From assembly GCF_016464385.1 (NCBI RefSeq), contig NZ_JADMLH010000003.1, positions 716,712 through 780,711 on the forward strand: a stretch of DNA of 64,000 bases, given 5' to 3'. This DNA is from Nucisporomicrobium flavum. Lineage in GTDB: Bacteria > Actinomycetota > Actinomycetes > Mycobacteriales > Micromonosporaceae. Of this stretch, positions 25,497-35,100 are shown in pieces; position 1 is the first letter of the stretch; each line of letters starts with the position of its first letter. A program made the translations under genes and the position numbers. The notes below the pieces were generated by a model, which saw only the letters and a list, made by a program, of their open reading frames with translations, ran no database searches and was not told where the DNA came from.

Positions 25497-26958
25497 CGCG
25501 CGGCAGCTCCGCGACGAGGCAGCCACCGCCGGTGGTGCCGGCCACGTACAGGCGGCCGCCGTGGCGTACGGCGATGTCCCGGGCGATCGCCAGGCCCAGG
25601 CCGGCGCCGCCGTGGCGGCGATCGCGTGCCTCGTCGACCCGCGCGAACCGTTCGAAGACCCGTTCCCGATCGGCCGACGGGATGCCGGGGCCGTCATCGC
25701 GGACCTCCAGACGCACGAGGCCGGGGCCGGCTTCCGCGACGGTCACCGTGATGCGGTCACGCGCGTACCGGGAGGCGTTGTCCAGAAGGTTTCTCACCAT
25801 CCTGGCCAGTTCTTCCTCGTGCCCGATCACCAGCGCGGGCGCACCGGCCACCACGACGAACCGCTCGTCCGGCGGCGTCCGGTAGCGCCGTTCGCCGACC
25901 AGTTCCTCCGCGATCGCGGCGAGGTCGACCGGCTTCCCACCGGCCGGTGCGGACCGTTCCAGGCGCGCGAGCAGCAGCAGGTCGTCGGTGAGCCGCTGCA
26001 ACCGTTCGGTCCCGGTACGCAGCACCTCCGGATCGATCGTGCCGCCGTGCGCGGCGGCCACCTCGGCGGTGGTGCGCAGACCCGCGAGAGGGCTGCGCAA
26101 CTCGTGCGCCGCGTCGGCGACGAACCGGCGCTGCCGTTCGGCCGCTTCGCCGAGCCGGTCGAGGGTCTCGTTCATCGTGACGGCCAGCCGGGCGATCTCG
26201 TCGCCGGTACGCGGCTGGGGCACCCGGCTGCTCATGTCCGCGGCGGTGATGCGCGCCAGCTCGCTGCGCATCCGCTCGACCGGGCGCAGCGCACGCCCGG
26301 CCGCCCACCAGGCAACCACGGCGACGAACAGGACGGCCACCGGCAGCCCGATGCGAAGCCAACGGTCGACCGGGGCCACGGCGGCCTCCGCGTCGAGCGG
26401 GGAGACGAGCAGGTAGACGGTCGCGCCTGAGGGGCTGACGTTGTAGGTCACCAGGGTGACGTCGCGACCGTCGAGCTGCCCTCGGGCGCCACTGCGTGCC
26501 GGTCGCAGGTGAACGTCGACGCGGCCGAAGAAATCCTCGTCCATCTGTGGTGGGACGGCGGGAAAGGCCAGACCGCTTTCCCGTACGTAATAAGCCAGTT
26601 GATTCTGGGCCAGCAGCACTGTGCCGCGATTGTCGACCACCGCGAAGCTGATCCCCATGCCGTAATAGGGGAACTCGTACCACTTGTCGTACGCGCAGCG
26701 CGCAGGATCCTTCTCGACGTCACAGCTGCCCGGGCTGTCGGCCAACACACCCCCGTCCGCGTTGATCCTCGCCGCAGGCTTGTCGTACGTCGAGGCGATA
26801 GCGCGTGCCTGGGACTGCGCGGTAGCGAGGGACCCCGCCACGCTGTTCGCCTGGATCACGTGGCGCAGCCAGAGCGCCCCGCCGCCGAGGCACAACCCGG
26901 CCGCCAGCGCCGCCGCGGCCGCCGCCCGGACCCGTACCGGCAGCTGCGGTTCAGGCAC
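25492..26958 (-). CDS. Two-component sensor histidine kinase
   Basis: Encodes 488 residues. A membrane helix at about 13-32 and another at about 208-230 flank a periplasmic domain with two Cys (GSCDVEKDPARCAYD) and a PAS/Cache-like FAVVDNRGTVLLAQN. Then come HAMP, the phosphoacceptor helix FVADAAHELRSPL (His about residue 282), the N box RNLLDNASRYA, and the G boxes DDGPGIP and GGAGLGLAIARD. It should phosphorylate the response regulator encoded just upstream, with which its start overlaps by 8 bp. The signal is unknown; a disulfide or an extracellular ligand is possible from the sensor-domain Cys pair. Confidence 0.93.
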   Translation of the reverse strand: MPEPQLPVRVRAAAAAALAAGLCLGGGALWLRHVIQANSVAGSLATAQSQARAIASTYDKPAARINADGGVLADSPGSCDVEKDPARCAYDKWYEFPYYGMGISFAVVDNRGTVLLAQNQLAYYVRESGLAFPAVPPQMDEDFFGRVDVHLRPARSGARGQLDGRDVTLVTYNVSPSGATVYLLVSPLDAEAAVAPVDRWLRIGLPVAVLFVAVVAWWAAGRALRPVERMRSELARITAADMSSRVPQPRTGDEIARLAVTMNETLDRLGEAAERQRRFVADAAHELRSPLAGLRTTAEVAAAHGGTIDPEVLRTGTERLQRLTDDLLLLARLERSAPAGGKPVDLAAIAEELVGERRYRTPPDERFVVVAGAPALVIGHEEELARMVRNLLDNASRYARDRITVTVAEAGPGLVRLEVRDDGPGIPSADRERVFERFARVDEARDRRHGGAGLGLAIARDIAVRHGGRLYVAGTTGGGCLVAELPRA

Positions 26959-27628
26959 CGGCGTCGACCAGCCGGTAGCCGGCGCCGCGGACCGTCTCGA
27001 TGCTCAGCAGGCCGAATGGGACGTCGATCCTGCGCCGCAGTGCCCGGATGTAGACCTCGACGATGTTGACGTCGCCGTCGTAGGCCGCGTCCCACACCTC
27101 GTCCAGGATCTCCGCCTTGCTCACCACCGTGCCGGCCCGGCGCGCCAGGCACGCCAGGACCGCGAACTGCTTGGCGGTCAGCGTGATCGGCGTCGCCCCG
27201 CGCGAACAGACCCGCCGCGCCTGGTCGACGACCAGATCACCGACCTTCAGCAGCGCCGGCCGGGGCTCACCGCCCCGGCGCAGCAGGGCTCGCACGCGAG
27301 CCAGCAGGACCACGTACGAGAAAGGCTTGGTCAGATAATCGTCAGCCCCGGTGTCCAGGGCCTCCGCCTCGTCGTACTCGCCGTCCTTGGCGGTCAGGAC
27401 CAGCACCGGCGTCGTCACCCGCGACTCCCGCAGCCGAGCGCACACCTGATAGCCGTTCATCCGCGGCAGCATCAGATCCACGATGACCGCCTGATAGCCC
27501 TCGCTCAAGGCCAGGTCGAGCCCGGCGTTCCCGTCATGGGCCACATCGACGGTGTAGCCCTCCGCGGTCAGGCCGCGACGGAGCGAATCAGCGAGTTCGC
27601 GCTCGTCCTCCACGATCAGCAGCCGCAC
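26951..27628 (-). CDS. OmpR-family response regulator
   Basis: Encodes 225 residues. Receiver: acidic VEDERELADSL, phosphoacceptor Asp in VIVDLMLPRMNG (about residue 51), VLTAKDG and the Lys in YLTKPFSY. A winged-helix DNA-binding domain follows from about residue 128 with TLTAKQFAVLACLARRAGTVVSKAEILDEVW, YIRALRRRID and TVRGAGYRLV. It is the first gene of the regulator-kinase-DUF2079 unit. A CTGAAG motif similar to the DUF2079 repeats lies at 27662 upstream, so autoregulation is likely. Confidence 0.94.
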   Translation of the reverse strand: MRLLIVEDERELADSLRRGLTAEGYTVDVAHDGNAGLDLALSEGYQAVIVDLMLPRMNGYQVCARLRESRVTTPVLVLTAKDGEYDEAEALDTGADDYLTKPFSYVVLLARVRALLRRGGEPRPALLKVGDLVVDQARRVCSRGATPITLTAKQFAVLACLARRAGTVVSKAEILDEVWDAAYDGDVNIVEVYIRALRRRIDVPFGLLSIETVRGAGYRLVDAGA

Positions 27629-27660
27629 CAGGCCATCCTGCCACCCCCGGGTCCGGCGAA

Positions 27661-27676
27661 CCTGAAGTCCGTTTCA
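27661..27676. promoter_or_regulatory. CCTGAAG/TTCAG element upstream of the response regulator
   Basis: CCTGAAG at 27661-27667 and TTCAG at 27672-27676 lie 33-48 bp before the regulator start. The same words form the element before the DUF2079 gene, suggesting one regulator binds both places. Confidence 0.4.
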
Positions 27677-27678
27677 GC

Positions 27679-28746
27679 TCAGGGCCGGACTTCGTAGACG
27701 TGGTTGAACGGCGTCTGCGCCACCCTCCGGAAGCGGGTGAAGCCGGCGTCGGCGGTCACGGCGCGGATGCGGGCTGGGCCCGCCTGGGTGCCGAGCGCGG
27801 CGCCGGGCGGCTGGGACAGCGACGCCGGGGTGCACAGCAGTGTGGAGAATCCGTAGTAGGCGCGGCCGACGGGGTTGAGGTTCTGCTCGACGGCGTCGCC
27901 GGCGGCGGGCTCGACGATCATCCAGGTGCCGTCCGGCGCGATGGCCTGCCGGACGTGACGGGCCGCCCCGAGCGGGTCGCCCATGTCGTGGAGGCAGTCG
28001 AACATGGTCACCAGGTCGTAGCCGGCGCCGGAGAAATCGGTGGCGGCGGCGACCTCGAACCGGGTCCGGTCCCCGACGGCGGCGTCCGAGGCCCGCTCCT
28101 GGGCGGTGGCGATCGATTCCGCGTGGTAGTCCGACCCGGCGAAGGCCGAGCGCGGGTACGCCTCGGCCATGAGGACGGTGGAGGCGCCGTGACCACAGCC
28201 CACGTCGGCGACCTTGGCGCCGTTGCGGAGCTTGTCCACCACGCCGTCCAGTGCCGGGAGCCATGACGGCAGAAGGTTGGCCGCGTACCCCGGGCGGAAG
28301 AACCGTTCGCAGCCGACGCGGACGTCGCTGTTGTGCTGGTGCCATCCCACCCCCTCGGCGGCCCGGGCGGCGTCGATGACCATGGCCGTGTCCCGGGTGG
28401 TGCCGTGCGCGAGCTGGAAGAAGCCGGGCAGGAACGCCGGGCTGCTCTCGTCGGCCAGGGCGACCGCGTGCTCGGGGGGCAGCGTGTACCGGTGGGTGTC
28501 CGGGTCGTAGTCGACGATGCCGCCGGCGGCCTGCGCGTTCAGCCACTCCCGGGCGTAGTGCACGCCGGTGCCCGTACGTCCGGCCAGCTCCTCCGGGGTC
28601 GCCGGATCGTGCGTGGCGAGATCGCGGTAGTAGCCGAGCTGGTCGCCCATGACCACCAGCGCGCAGTTCAGGGCCGCGCCGACCTCGTCGACGGCGCGGA
28701 GGACGAAGGCCATCACCTTGTCGGTATCGAGCTGAGTCTGTGTCAT
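27679..28746 (-). CDS. SAM-dependent methyltransferase with N-terminal winged helix
   Basis: Encodes 355 residues. The N-terminal 85 residues are a dimerisation/winged-helix region (VGAALNCALVVMGDQLGYYRDLA, TPEELAGRTGTGVHYAREWLNA), as in small-molecule O-methyltransferases and Rv2258c-type proteins. The SAM site is VADVGCGHGASTVLMA (about 180), followed by the acidic FAGSDYHAES and VTMFDCLHDMGDP. The substrate is unknown. Transcribed divergently from a LysR gene 59 bp away, which is the usual layout for a LysR regulator and its target. It could be a tailoring enzyme of the neighbouring biosynthetic locus, but it lies 8 kb from the peptide genes. Confidence 0.88.
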   Translation of the reverse strand: MTQTQLDTDKVMAFVLRAVDEVGAALNCALVVMGDQLGYYRDLATHDPATPEELAGRTGTGVHYAREWLNAQAAGGIVDYDPDTHRYTLPPEHAVALADESSPAFLPGFFQLAHGTTRDTAMVIDAARAAEGVGWHQHNSDVRVGCERFFRPGYAANLLPSWLPALDGVVDKLRNGAKVADVGCGHGASTVLMAEAYPRSAFAGSDYHAESIATAQERASDAAVGDRTRFEVAAATDFSGAGYDLVTMFDCLHDMGDPLGAARHVRQAIAPDGTWMIVEPAAGDAVEQNLNPVGRAYYGFSTLLCTPASLSQPPGAALGTQAGPARIRAVTADAGFTRFRRVAQTPFNHVYEVRP

Positions 28747-28805
28747 GGCCCCGACGCTAGGTGCGGACGGTATTAGCATCAATGCACAGGCCTTAAGGAG
28801 TTGTA

Positions 28806-29753
28806 GTGAAGCTAATAGGGCACGTACGCGCCATCCGGGCCCTGTGCGAGGTCGGCGCGCGCGGCTCCTTCTCCGCCGCGGCCGACGCGCTGGGCCTCAC
28901 CCAGTCGGCCGTGAGCCAGCACGTCGCGGCGCTGGAGCGGGAGGCCGGGCTGCCCCTCGTGGAGCGCGGCAGCCGCCCGGCCGAGCTCACCGAGGCCGGA
29001 CGCGTCCTCGTCCGGCACGGCACGTCGATCCTGGCCCGCCTGGGCGACGCCGAGCAGGAGCTCGGCGAACTGGCCGGGCACCGGTCCGGGCGGCTCCGCC
29101 TCGGCAGCTTCCCGACGGCCCTCACCACGTTCGTACCCATGGCGATCGCCCGGCTGCGCCGCGAGCACCCGGGGATCGTGCTGACCGTGGTGGACGACCA
29201 CCTGCAGGGCCTCCTGCCCCGCCTGGCCGACGGCACGCTGGACCTGGCCGTCGTCTTCGACCACGAGGTCCTGCCCTCCGGTGCGCCCGGCCTGCGCCGG
29301 GTGCCGCTGTTCGACGACCCCTACCGGGCCGTGCTGCCGGCTGGGCACCGTCTCGCCCGGCGGCGTGGCGGGGTGGAGCTGTCGGACCTGGCCGAGGAGG
29401 TGTGGGTGGGCGGCCACACGGGCAGCGCGTGGTACAGCATCGTGCGGCACTCCTGCCGGGCAGCCGGCTTCGAGCCCCGTACGTCCCTGGCCTCCGACGA
29501 CTACCGCGCCGTCCAGGCATTCGTCGCGGCGGGTCTCGGGGTCGCGGTGATCCCGGCCCTGGCCGTCGCCACGACGGTCCCGGGCGTCGAGGTGAGACGG
29601 CTGCGCGGCACCACGCCGGTCCGACGGGTCAGCGTGGCCCACCAGACGGACGGGTTCCCGTCGCCCGCGGTCCGGACGATGACCGAGATCCTGCAGGACA
29701 TCGCCACCCGGCGCGATGCCGGGGTCACACCAGCGGCACGACGTCCCGCATGA
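28806..29753 (+). CDS. LysR-family transcriptional regulator
   Basis: Encodes 315 residues. The N-terminal helix-turn-helix reads AIRALCEVGARGSFSAAADAL, then TQSAVSQHVAALEREAGLPL; the periplasmic-binding-like effector domain starts near residue 93 (GRLRLGSFPTALTTFVP) and ends GLGVAVIPALAV. The GTG start is preceded by AAGGAG. TATTAGC at 28771 and GCTAATA at 28811 form an inverted pair across the promoter region. Probably controls the divergent methyltransferase. Its 3' end overlaps the convergent LLM oxidoreductase gene by 29 bp. Confidence 0.92.
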   Translation: MKLIGHVRAIRALCEVGARGSFSAAADALGLTQSAVSQHVAALEREAGLPLVERGSRPAELTEAGRVLVRHGTSILARLGDAEQELGELAGHRSGRLRLGSFPTALTTFVPMAIARLRREHPGIVLTVVDDHLQGLLPRLADGTLDLAVVFDHEVLPSGAPGLRRVPLFDDPYRAVLPAGHRLARRRGGVELSDLAEEVWVGGHTGSAWYSIVRHSCRAAGFEPRTSLASDDYRAVQAFVAAGLGVAVIPALAVATTVPGVEVRRLRGTTPVRRVSVAHQTDGFPSPAVRTMTEILQDIATRRDAGVTPAARRPA

Positions 29754-30609
29754 AGCGGGCCAACTGCTCCTCGGCGTCGGCGACCGGCCAGATGAAGACC
29801 CGGTCGACACCCGCTTCCGCGTACGCCCGCAGCACCCCGGCACACCGCTCCGCCGCCCCGATCAGCACCCGGTCCGCCAGCTCGTCCACCGGGCGGCCCA
29901 GCATCGCCGCCAGGCCGGTCAGGTGCGCCTCGGCTGCACGACGGTCGTCGGTGACGTAGGTCCACAGTGTGGCCAGGGCGCACGGGAAGCCGTCGATCGA
30001 CCTGCCGTGCCGGGTCAGCGCGGCGGCCAGCACCTCGCGGGCCTTCGCCACCCGATCCGCCGTCGCGTGGAATCCGGAGGCCACCCAGCCGTCGCCGAGC
30101 CGCGCGACCCGCGCGAGCCCGGTGTCCGAACCCCAGCTCGCGATCCAGATCGGTGGCCCGGCCGGGCGACCGGGCAGCGCCGCGCCGTCCAGGTGGGCCC
30201 GCAGGGCCCCGACCGCCTCCTCGAAGCGTGGCCACCGCTCGTCGAACGGCAGGCCCACAACCTCGTAATCCCGTGGGGACGAGCCGGCACCCACACCCAG
30301 CACCAACCGTCCGCCGGAGAGAACGTCCAGCGCGGCCGCCGACTTCGCCACGACGACCGGGCCGCGGACCACCGGAAGCACCACGGTGGTGACGAGCTGC
30401 AGGTCGCCGCTGTGCTCCACGACGCCGGCCAGGGCCACGATGCCGTCGAGCCACGGCCGCTGGAAGACCAGGTGATCGTTGACCGCCAGCGCGTCGTACC
30501 CGAGCCGGACGGCGGTCCGGGCGTACGCCGCGATGCTGCCCGGACTCCAGCCCCGGCCGTCGAAATCGATCAGCGGCAGGTGCGCTCCGTATCCCAGCCG
30601 GCCCGGCAT
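29725..30609 (-). CDS. LLM-class (F420-dependent type) oxidoreductase
   Basis: Encodes 294 residues of the luciferase-like TIM barrel: LGYGAHLPLIDFDGRG, YDALAVNDHLVFQRPWLDG, LQLVTTVVLPVVRGPVVVAKSAAALDVLSGGRLVLGVGAG and the SSPRDYEVVGLPFDERW loop. The segment LVLGVGAGSSPRDYEVVG is typical of actinobacterial F420-dependent family members, though an FMN enzyme cannot be excluded. It lies 42 bp downstream of the FAD oxidase on the same strand and is the last gene of the leftward arm of the biosynthetic locus, making it a candidate tailoring reductase/oxidase. Confidence 0.88.
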   Translation of the reverse strand: MPGRLGYGAHLPLIDFDGRGWSPGSIAAYARTAVRLGYDALAVNDHLVFQRPWLDGIVALAGVVEHSGDLQLVTTVVLPVVRGPVVVAKSAAALDVLSGGRLVLGVGAGSSPRDYEVVGLPFDERWPRFEEAVGALRAHLDGAALPGRPAGPPIWIASWGSDTGLARVARLGDGWVASGFHATADRVAKAREVLAAALTRHGRSIDGFPCALATLWTYVTDDRRAAEAHLTGLAAMLGRPVDELADRVLIGAAERCAGVLRAYAEAGVDRVFIWPVADAEEQLARFMRDVVPLV

Positions 30610-30651
30610 GGCTTCGATCCTGTCCGTCCCGGACCGGCGGGACAAGGGCGA

Positions 30652-32046
30652 TCACCGGTGGGCGGAGGGCCGGATGTTCTGGTTCAGCCGGAACAGGTTC
30701 GTCGGATCGTAACGGTCCTTGACCGCCACCAGCCGCTCGTACGTGGCCTTCGGATAGGACGCCTGGACCCGGTCCTCGGTCGCCTCACCGGTGAAGTTCA
30801 CGTACGCCGCGGCGTCCGGGCCGAGGGCGCCGGTGGCTGCGCGGGCCCACTCGACCGCCAGGGGGTACCCGCCGGCGTCCGCCGACCGGGCCACGATGTT
30901 CAGGATGAAGTTCCGGTCGCGGGTGCCGAACGCCGTCGCGTCGGCGGGGACCCGGCCCATAGCGCCGCCGAGGTGATGGATGTGCACCTCGGACAGGGGG
31001 TTGGGCACCCGGGCGTACGCGTCGAGGATCGCGCCGGTCGTGCCGTCGTCGAGGGCGCCGAAGAAGGCCGAGCGGAAGTAGTTGTGCAGGCCGCGCGGGT
31101 ACAGCGGGTCGAGCAGGCTCTGCATCGCGACGTACGGCATCGGGCCGAACAGGTCGACCACCACGGGTGCCAGCTCGCGGAACGGCCGGGTCGCGGTGTC
31201 GCCGTCCTCCGCGTGGCCCGACCACATGCCGAGCACCGCGACGACCGGCTTGCCGTGGATCTCCTCGGGCAGGAACGGCGCCGGCGGGGCGGTGGTCAGG
31301 TTGACGACCATGGACAGCTCGTCCGGCGCGTCGGCGGTGGCGGCGCGGAACCCGCTCAGCACCCGCTCCGCGTCTTCGCCGCGGTAGAAGACGGGCCCGG
31401 CGAAGACCATCGGGCCGACGTCGTGCAGGCGGTATTCGAAAGAGGTGACCACGCCGAAGTTGCCGCCGCCGCCGCGCAGCGCCCACAGCAGCTCGGCGTG
31501 CTCGTCCTCGGTGGCGTGCAGATACCGGCCGTCGGCGGTCACGACGTCGGCACCGATCAGATTGTCGGCCGCCAGGCCGCAGCGCCGGACCAGCAGGCCG
31601 ATGCCGCCGCCCAGCGTGAACCCGGCGATGCCGGTGGTGGAGATCAGACCGCCGGTCACCGCGAGGCCGAACGCCTGGGTCTCCGCATCGAGGTCGCTCC
31701 AGGTGTTGCCGCCCTGCGCGGTGGCCGTACGCCGGCCCGGGTCGACCCGGACGCCTCTCATCGGAGCCAGGTCGAGCACGATGCCCTGGTCCACCGACGA
31801 GAAGCCCGGGATGCTGTGCGCTCCGCCGCGGACCGCGAGCGGCAGTCCCTCGCTGCGGGCGAACTCCACCGTCTTGAGCACGTCCGCGACTCCGTGGCAC
31901 CGGACGACGAGGGCCGGCCGGCGGTCGTGGGCGCCGTTCCAGATCGACCGCGCCTCGTCGTAGCCCGGGTCCTCCGGACGGATCACGTCACCTCGTAAGG
32001 CCTGGGCCAGCTCGCCGATGGTGGCGTCCCCCAGTGTGTTGATCAT
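30652..32046 (-). CDS. Berberine-bridge-type FAD-dependent oxidase
   Basis: Encodes 464 residues. FAD domain: ADVLKTVEFARSEGLPLAVRGGAHSIPGFS, whose His in RGGAHS is the usual 8-alpha histidyl FAD attachment, followed by TATAQGGNTWSDLDAETQ and GIAGFTLGGGIGLLVRRCGL. The C-terminal berberine-bridge segment (YVNFTGEATEDRVQASY, RYDPTNLFRLNQNIRP) closes the protein. The second covalent link (Cys) seen in bicovalent members is not evident. Such enzymes oxidise alcohols, sugars or amines and often tailor natural products. Placed between the BTAD regulator (63 bp gap) and the LLM gene. Confidence 0.92.
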   Translation of the reverse strand: MINTLGDATIGELAQALRGDVIRPEDPGYDEARSIWNGAHDRRPALVVRCHGVADVLKTVEFARSEGLPLAVRGGAHSIPGFSSVDQGIVLDLAPMRGVRVDPGRRTATAQGGNTWSDLDAETQAFGLAVTGGLISTTGIAGFTLGGGIGLLVRRCGLAADNLIGADVVTADGRYLHATEDEHAELLWALRGGGGNFGVVTSFEYRLHDVGPMVFAGPVFYRGEDAERVLSGFRAATADAPDELSMVVNLTTAPPAPFLPEEIHGKPVVAVLGMWSGHAEDGDTATRPFRELAPVVVDLFGPMPYVAMQSLLDPLYPRGLHNYFRSAFFGALDDGTTGAILDAYARVPNPLSEVHIHHLGGAMGRVPADATAFGTRDRNFILNIVARSADAGGYPLAVEWARAATGALGPDAAAYVNFTGEATEDRVQASYPKATYERLVAVKDRYDPTNLFRLNQNIRPSAHR

Positions 32047-32109
32047 TGTTGCCCCCTGTCGCAGCTGTTCGGTCGGCTCCGACGCTAGGAACGCGACCTT
32101 TGCAGCGGC

Positions 32110-35100
32110 TTAGCGCCGTTCGGCCGCCGCTGCGCCGAGGGGCAGGGCGTCGGCCCGGGCCCGGCCGATGCGGCAGCCCAGGCGCCGGAACAGGGCACGC
32201 GCTGCGCGGCCGTGGCGCTGGACGGCCGGCAGGTCGTTCTCGGCGACGGCGAGCTCGGCGGCGAGCAGCCGGGTCCACGCGTCGAGCCGCAGATACCCCT
32301 GGGGCGCGAACGCGTCCACGGCCTGCTCCGCCAGGACCCGCGCCCGGTGCCGCTCGCCGGCGAACATCTCGACCACCGAGAGGTTGAGCAGGGCGCCGCC
32401 GACGCCGGGTTCGTCGTCGACGGCCTCGAACCGGTCGAGAGCCGAACGGGCGACCCGGCGACCCTCCGCGACGTCACCGACCGCGGCCGACAACAGGCCG
32501 AGGTTGGCGCGGCTCAGGTTCTCGCCGCGCCGGTCGCCGAGGCGCTCGCGCAGCCGCAACGCCGCCCGCAGGTGCTCGCCTGCGGAGTCGAACCGCCGGG
32601 CGTCGCGTTCGACGCAGCCGAGATGGTTCAGCGCGTGTGCCAGCCCGGCGGGGTCGTCGCTGCGCGTGAACGCGTCGACCGCCTGCCAGGTGGTGTCGAG
32701 AGCACCGTCCAGGTCACCGGCGAGCCGATGGACGTAGCCGAGCGCCGACAACGCGTACGCATGTCCCTGAACCGCTCCGACCCGCCGGCCCAGCAGCCAG
32801 GTCTCCTCGAAGATCGGCACCAGCGACCCGGCGACCGGCACCAGCGGCATCGAGAGGGTCACCGCCGGTAGGAACGGCGCGACCGTGGGGCCGACGAGAC
32901 GCAGGTGCCGCAGGCACCGGTGGAATCGGTGTCCGGCGACGCCCACGTCCTCCTGGAACAGGGCTACGAGCGCCGCCAGCCAGTGCGCGGTGGCCACGAT
33001 GGGCGGCGGCGACCCGTCGTCCGCGAGCGCTGCCCGGGCGGTCCGCTCGACGTCGTCGAGCTCGGCGACGCCGACCAGCAGGATGCCACGCATGAGCCGG
33101 GCCCACGTGACGTCGATCGGCGTCCCCGAGCGCTCCACGGCCGCGACGGCGGCGTCACCCAGGCTCGGCAACCGGTCGCTCAGCCCACGGCGCGCATCCA
33201 GGACGGCGAGCGCGAACCACGCGCGCGCATGCTCCGGGGACGGTTCCGGGGCCGCGGCGAGAACCTGCTCCAGCCAGCCGGAACCCTCGACGAAATGACC
33301 GCGCGCGAGCCAGTAGCGCCACAGGCTCACGCCCAGCAGCAGCGCCTGCCCGGGGTCGTGGCGTACCGACCAGCCGAGGGCCGCGCGCAGGTTGTCGTGG
33401 TCGATGTCGAGCGCCTGCGGACGTTCGACCACGATCCCGGACGCCCGGTCCGTGTCGCTGTCGACGGCCAGGCGCAGGAAATGCCGGCAGTGCGCGGCGT
33501 CGAACGCGTCGGCCTCGCCCGCCTCGCCCAGCCGTTCCCTGGCGAGCTGCCGGATCGTCTCCAGCAGCCGGTAGCGCGACCGGTCGCCGGCACGCTCGAT
33601 CTGCACGAGTGACTTGTCCACGAGCCTGCCGAGGCAGTCGAGGATGTCCGGACGGGCGAGCCGCTCGTCGCCGCAGACCTCCTCGGCCGCGGGCAGGGAG
33701 AAGCTGCCGGCGAAGACAGCGAGCCGGCGCAGGAGGACCTGCTCGTCGCCGGTGAGCAGGGCATGGCTCCAGTCGAGCGTGGCCCGCAACGTCGCGTGCC
33801 GGGTCAGCCGGCCGGCGCGGCCGAGGAGCGCCAGCGCCTGGTGCAGCCGTTCGGCGATCTCGACCGCTTCCAGGTGCGACATCCGGGCCGCGGCCAGCTC
33901 CAGCGCGAGCGGGATCCCGTCGAGACGGCGGCAGATCTCCACCACCGCGGCCGCGTTCCCCGCGTCGACGGCGAACCCGGGGCGGACGTCGCGGGCGCGG
34001 TCCAGGAACAGGCGTACCGAGGACAGCGCTGCGAGGCGGGCGAGGTCGCCTCCGGTCTGCGCGTCGGGCACCTCGAGCGACGGCACCCGGAACGTCACCT
34101 CGCCGGCTGCGTGCAGCGGCTCCCGGCTGGTGGCCAGCAGGGTCACTCCCGGGCAGTCGCGGCGTACGGCGCCGGCGAGCTCGGCGCAAGCGGTGAGCAG
34201 GTGCTCGCAGTTGTCGAGGATCAGCAACAGCCTCTGCGGCGCCAACCGGCCCACCAGCGTCCGCAGTGGATGGGCGCCGGCACCCGGATCGAGGCCGAGG
34301 GCGGCAGCCACCGTATTCGCCACCAGGCGCGCATCGGTGACCTGCGCCAGGTCCGCGAACCACACCCCGTCCCGGTAGGAACCGATCAGCCGGCGCCCGG
34401 CCTCCTCGGCGAGCCGGGTCTTGCCCGCGCCACCGACTCCGGTCAACGTGAGCAGGCCACCGCGAGCAAGCAGGCGGTGCACGTCCGCGATCTCCCGTTC
34501 CCGGCCGACGAAGCTGGTCAGCGGTGGCGCCAGGTTGTGCCGCGGCGCCGCCGGCGGCGGTGGCCGCGCCTCTTCCCGGCCACCGGTCAGCAGGTCGCGA
34601 TAGAGCCGCCGCGTCTCGGGGTCGGGGTCACTGCCGTAGCCGGCGGACAGGTCGTCCCGCAACCGCTCGTAGCGGGCAAGTGCCTCCGGCCGCCGCCCCG
34701 CCGCGGACAGGCGGCGCATCAGCTCGCGGACGGCCCCCTCGTGCAGGGCGTCGATCGTGAGCGCCCGCTGCAGCGCCGTGATCGCCTCGGCCTCGCCGGC
34801 CTTCGCCGCGAGATCGACGAGCAGCTCGCACAGAATCTCCCGCAGGTCCTCGCGGCGCCGCACCGCCCAGTCGTCGAACCGGTCCTCGGGCAGCAGATCA
34901 CCGGTGTACGCCTCGACCGCCGCGCGCGTCGCCGCCAGATCACCCCCGGCCCGGGCCGCCGCCGCCAGCCGCTCGAAGCGCCGCACATCCACGTCGAGGG
35001 AGCCGGTCGCGGAGAGCATCACCATCTCGTCGTGAAGCTCGAGCAGGCCGCCGTGCGGACCGTCGCCCCCGAGCACCCGCCGGGCGACGTGGGCGGCCTG

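Noticed and set aside
27679..29753. Methyltransferase and LysR genes as certain parts of the NRPS-like cluster
   Set aside because: They form their own divergent pair and are separated from the core by convergent orientation; membership is possible but not supported by the sequence.
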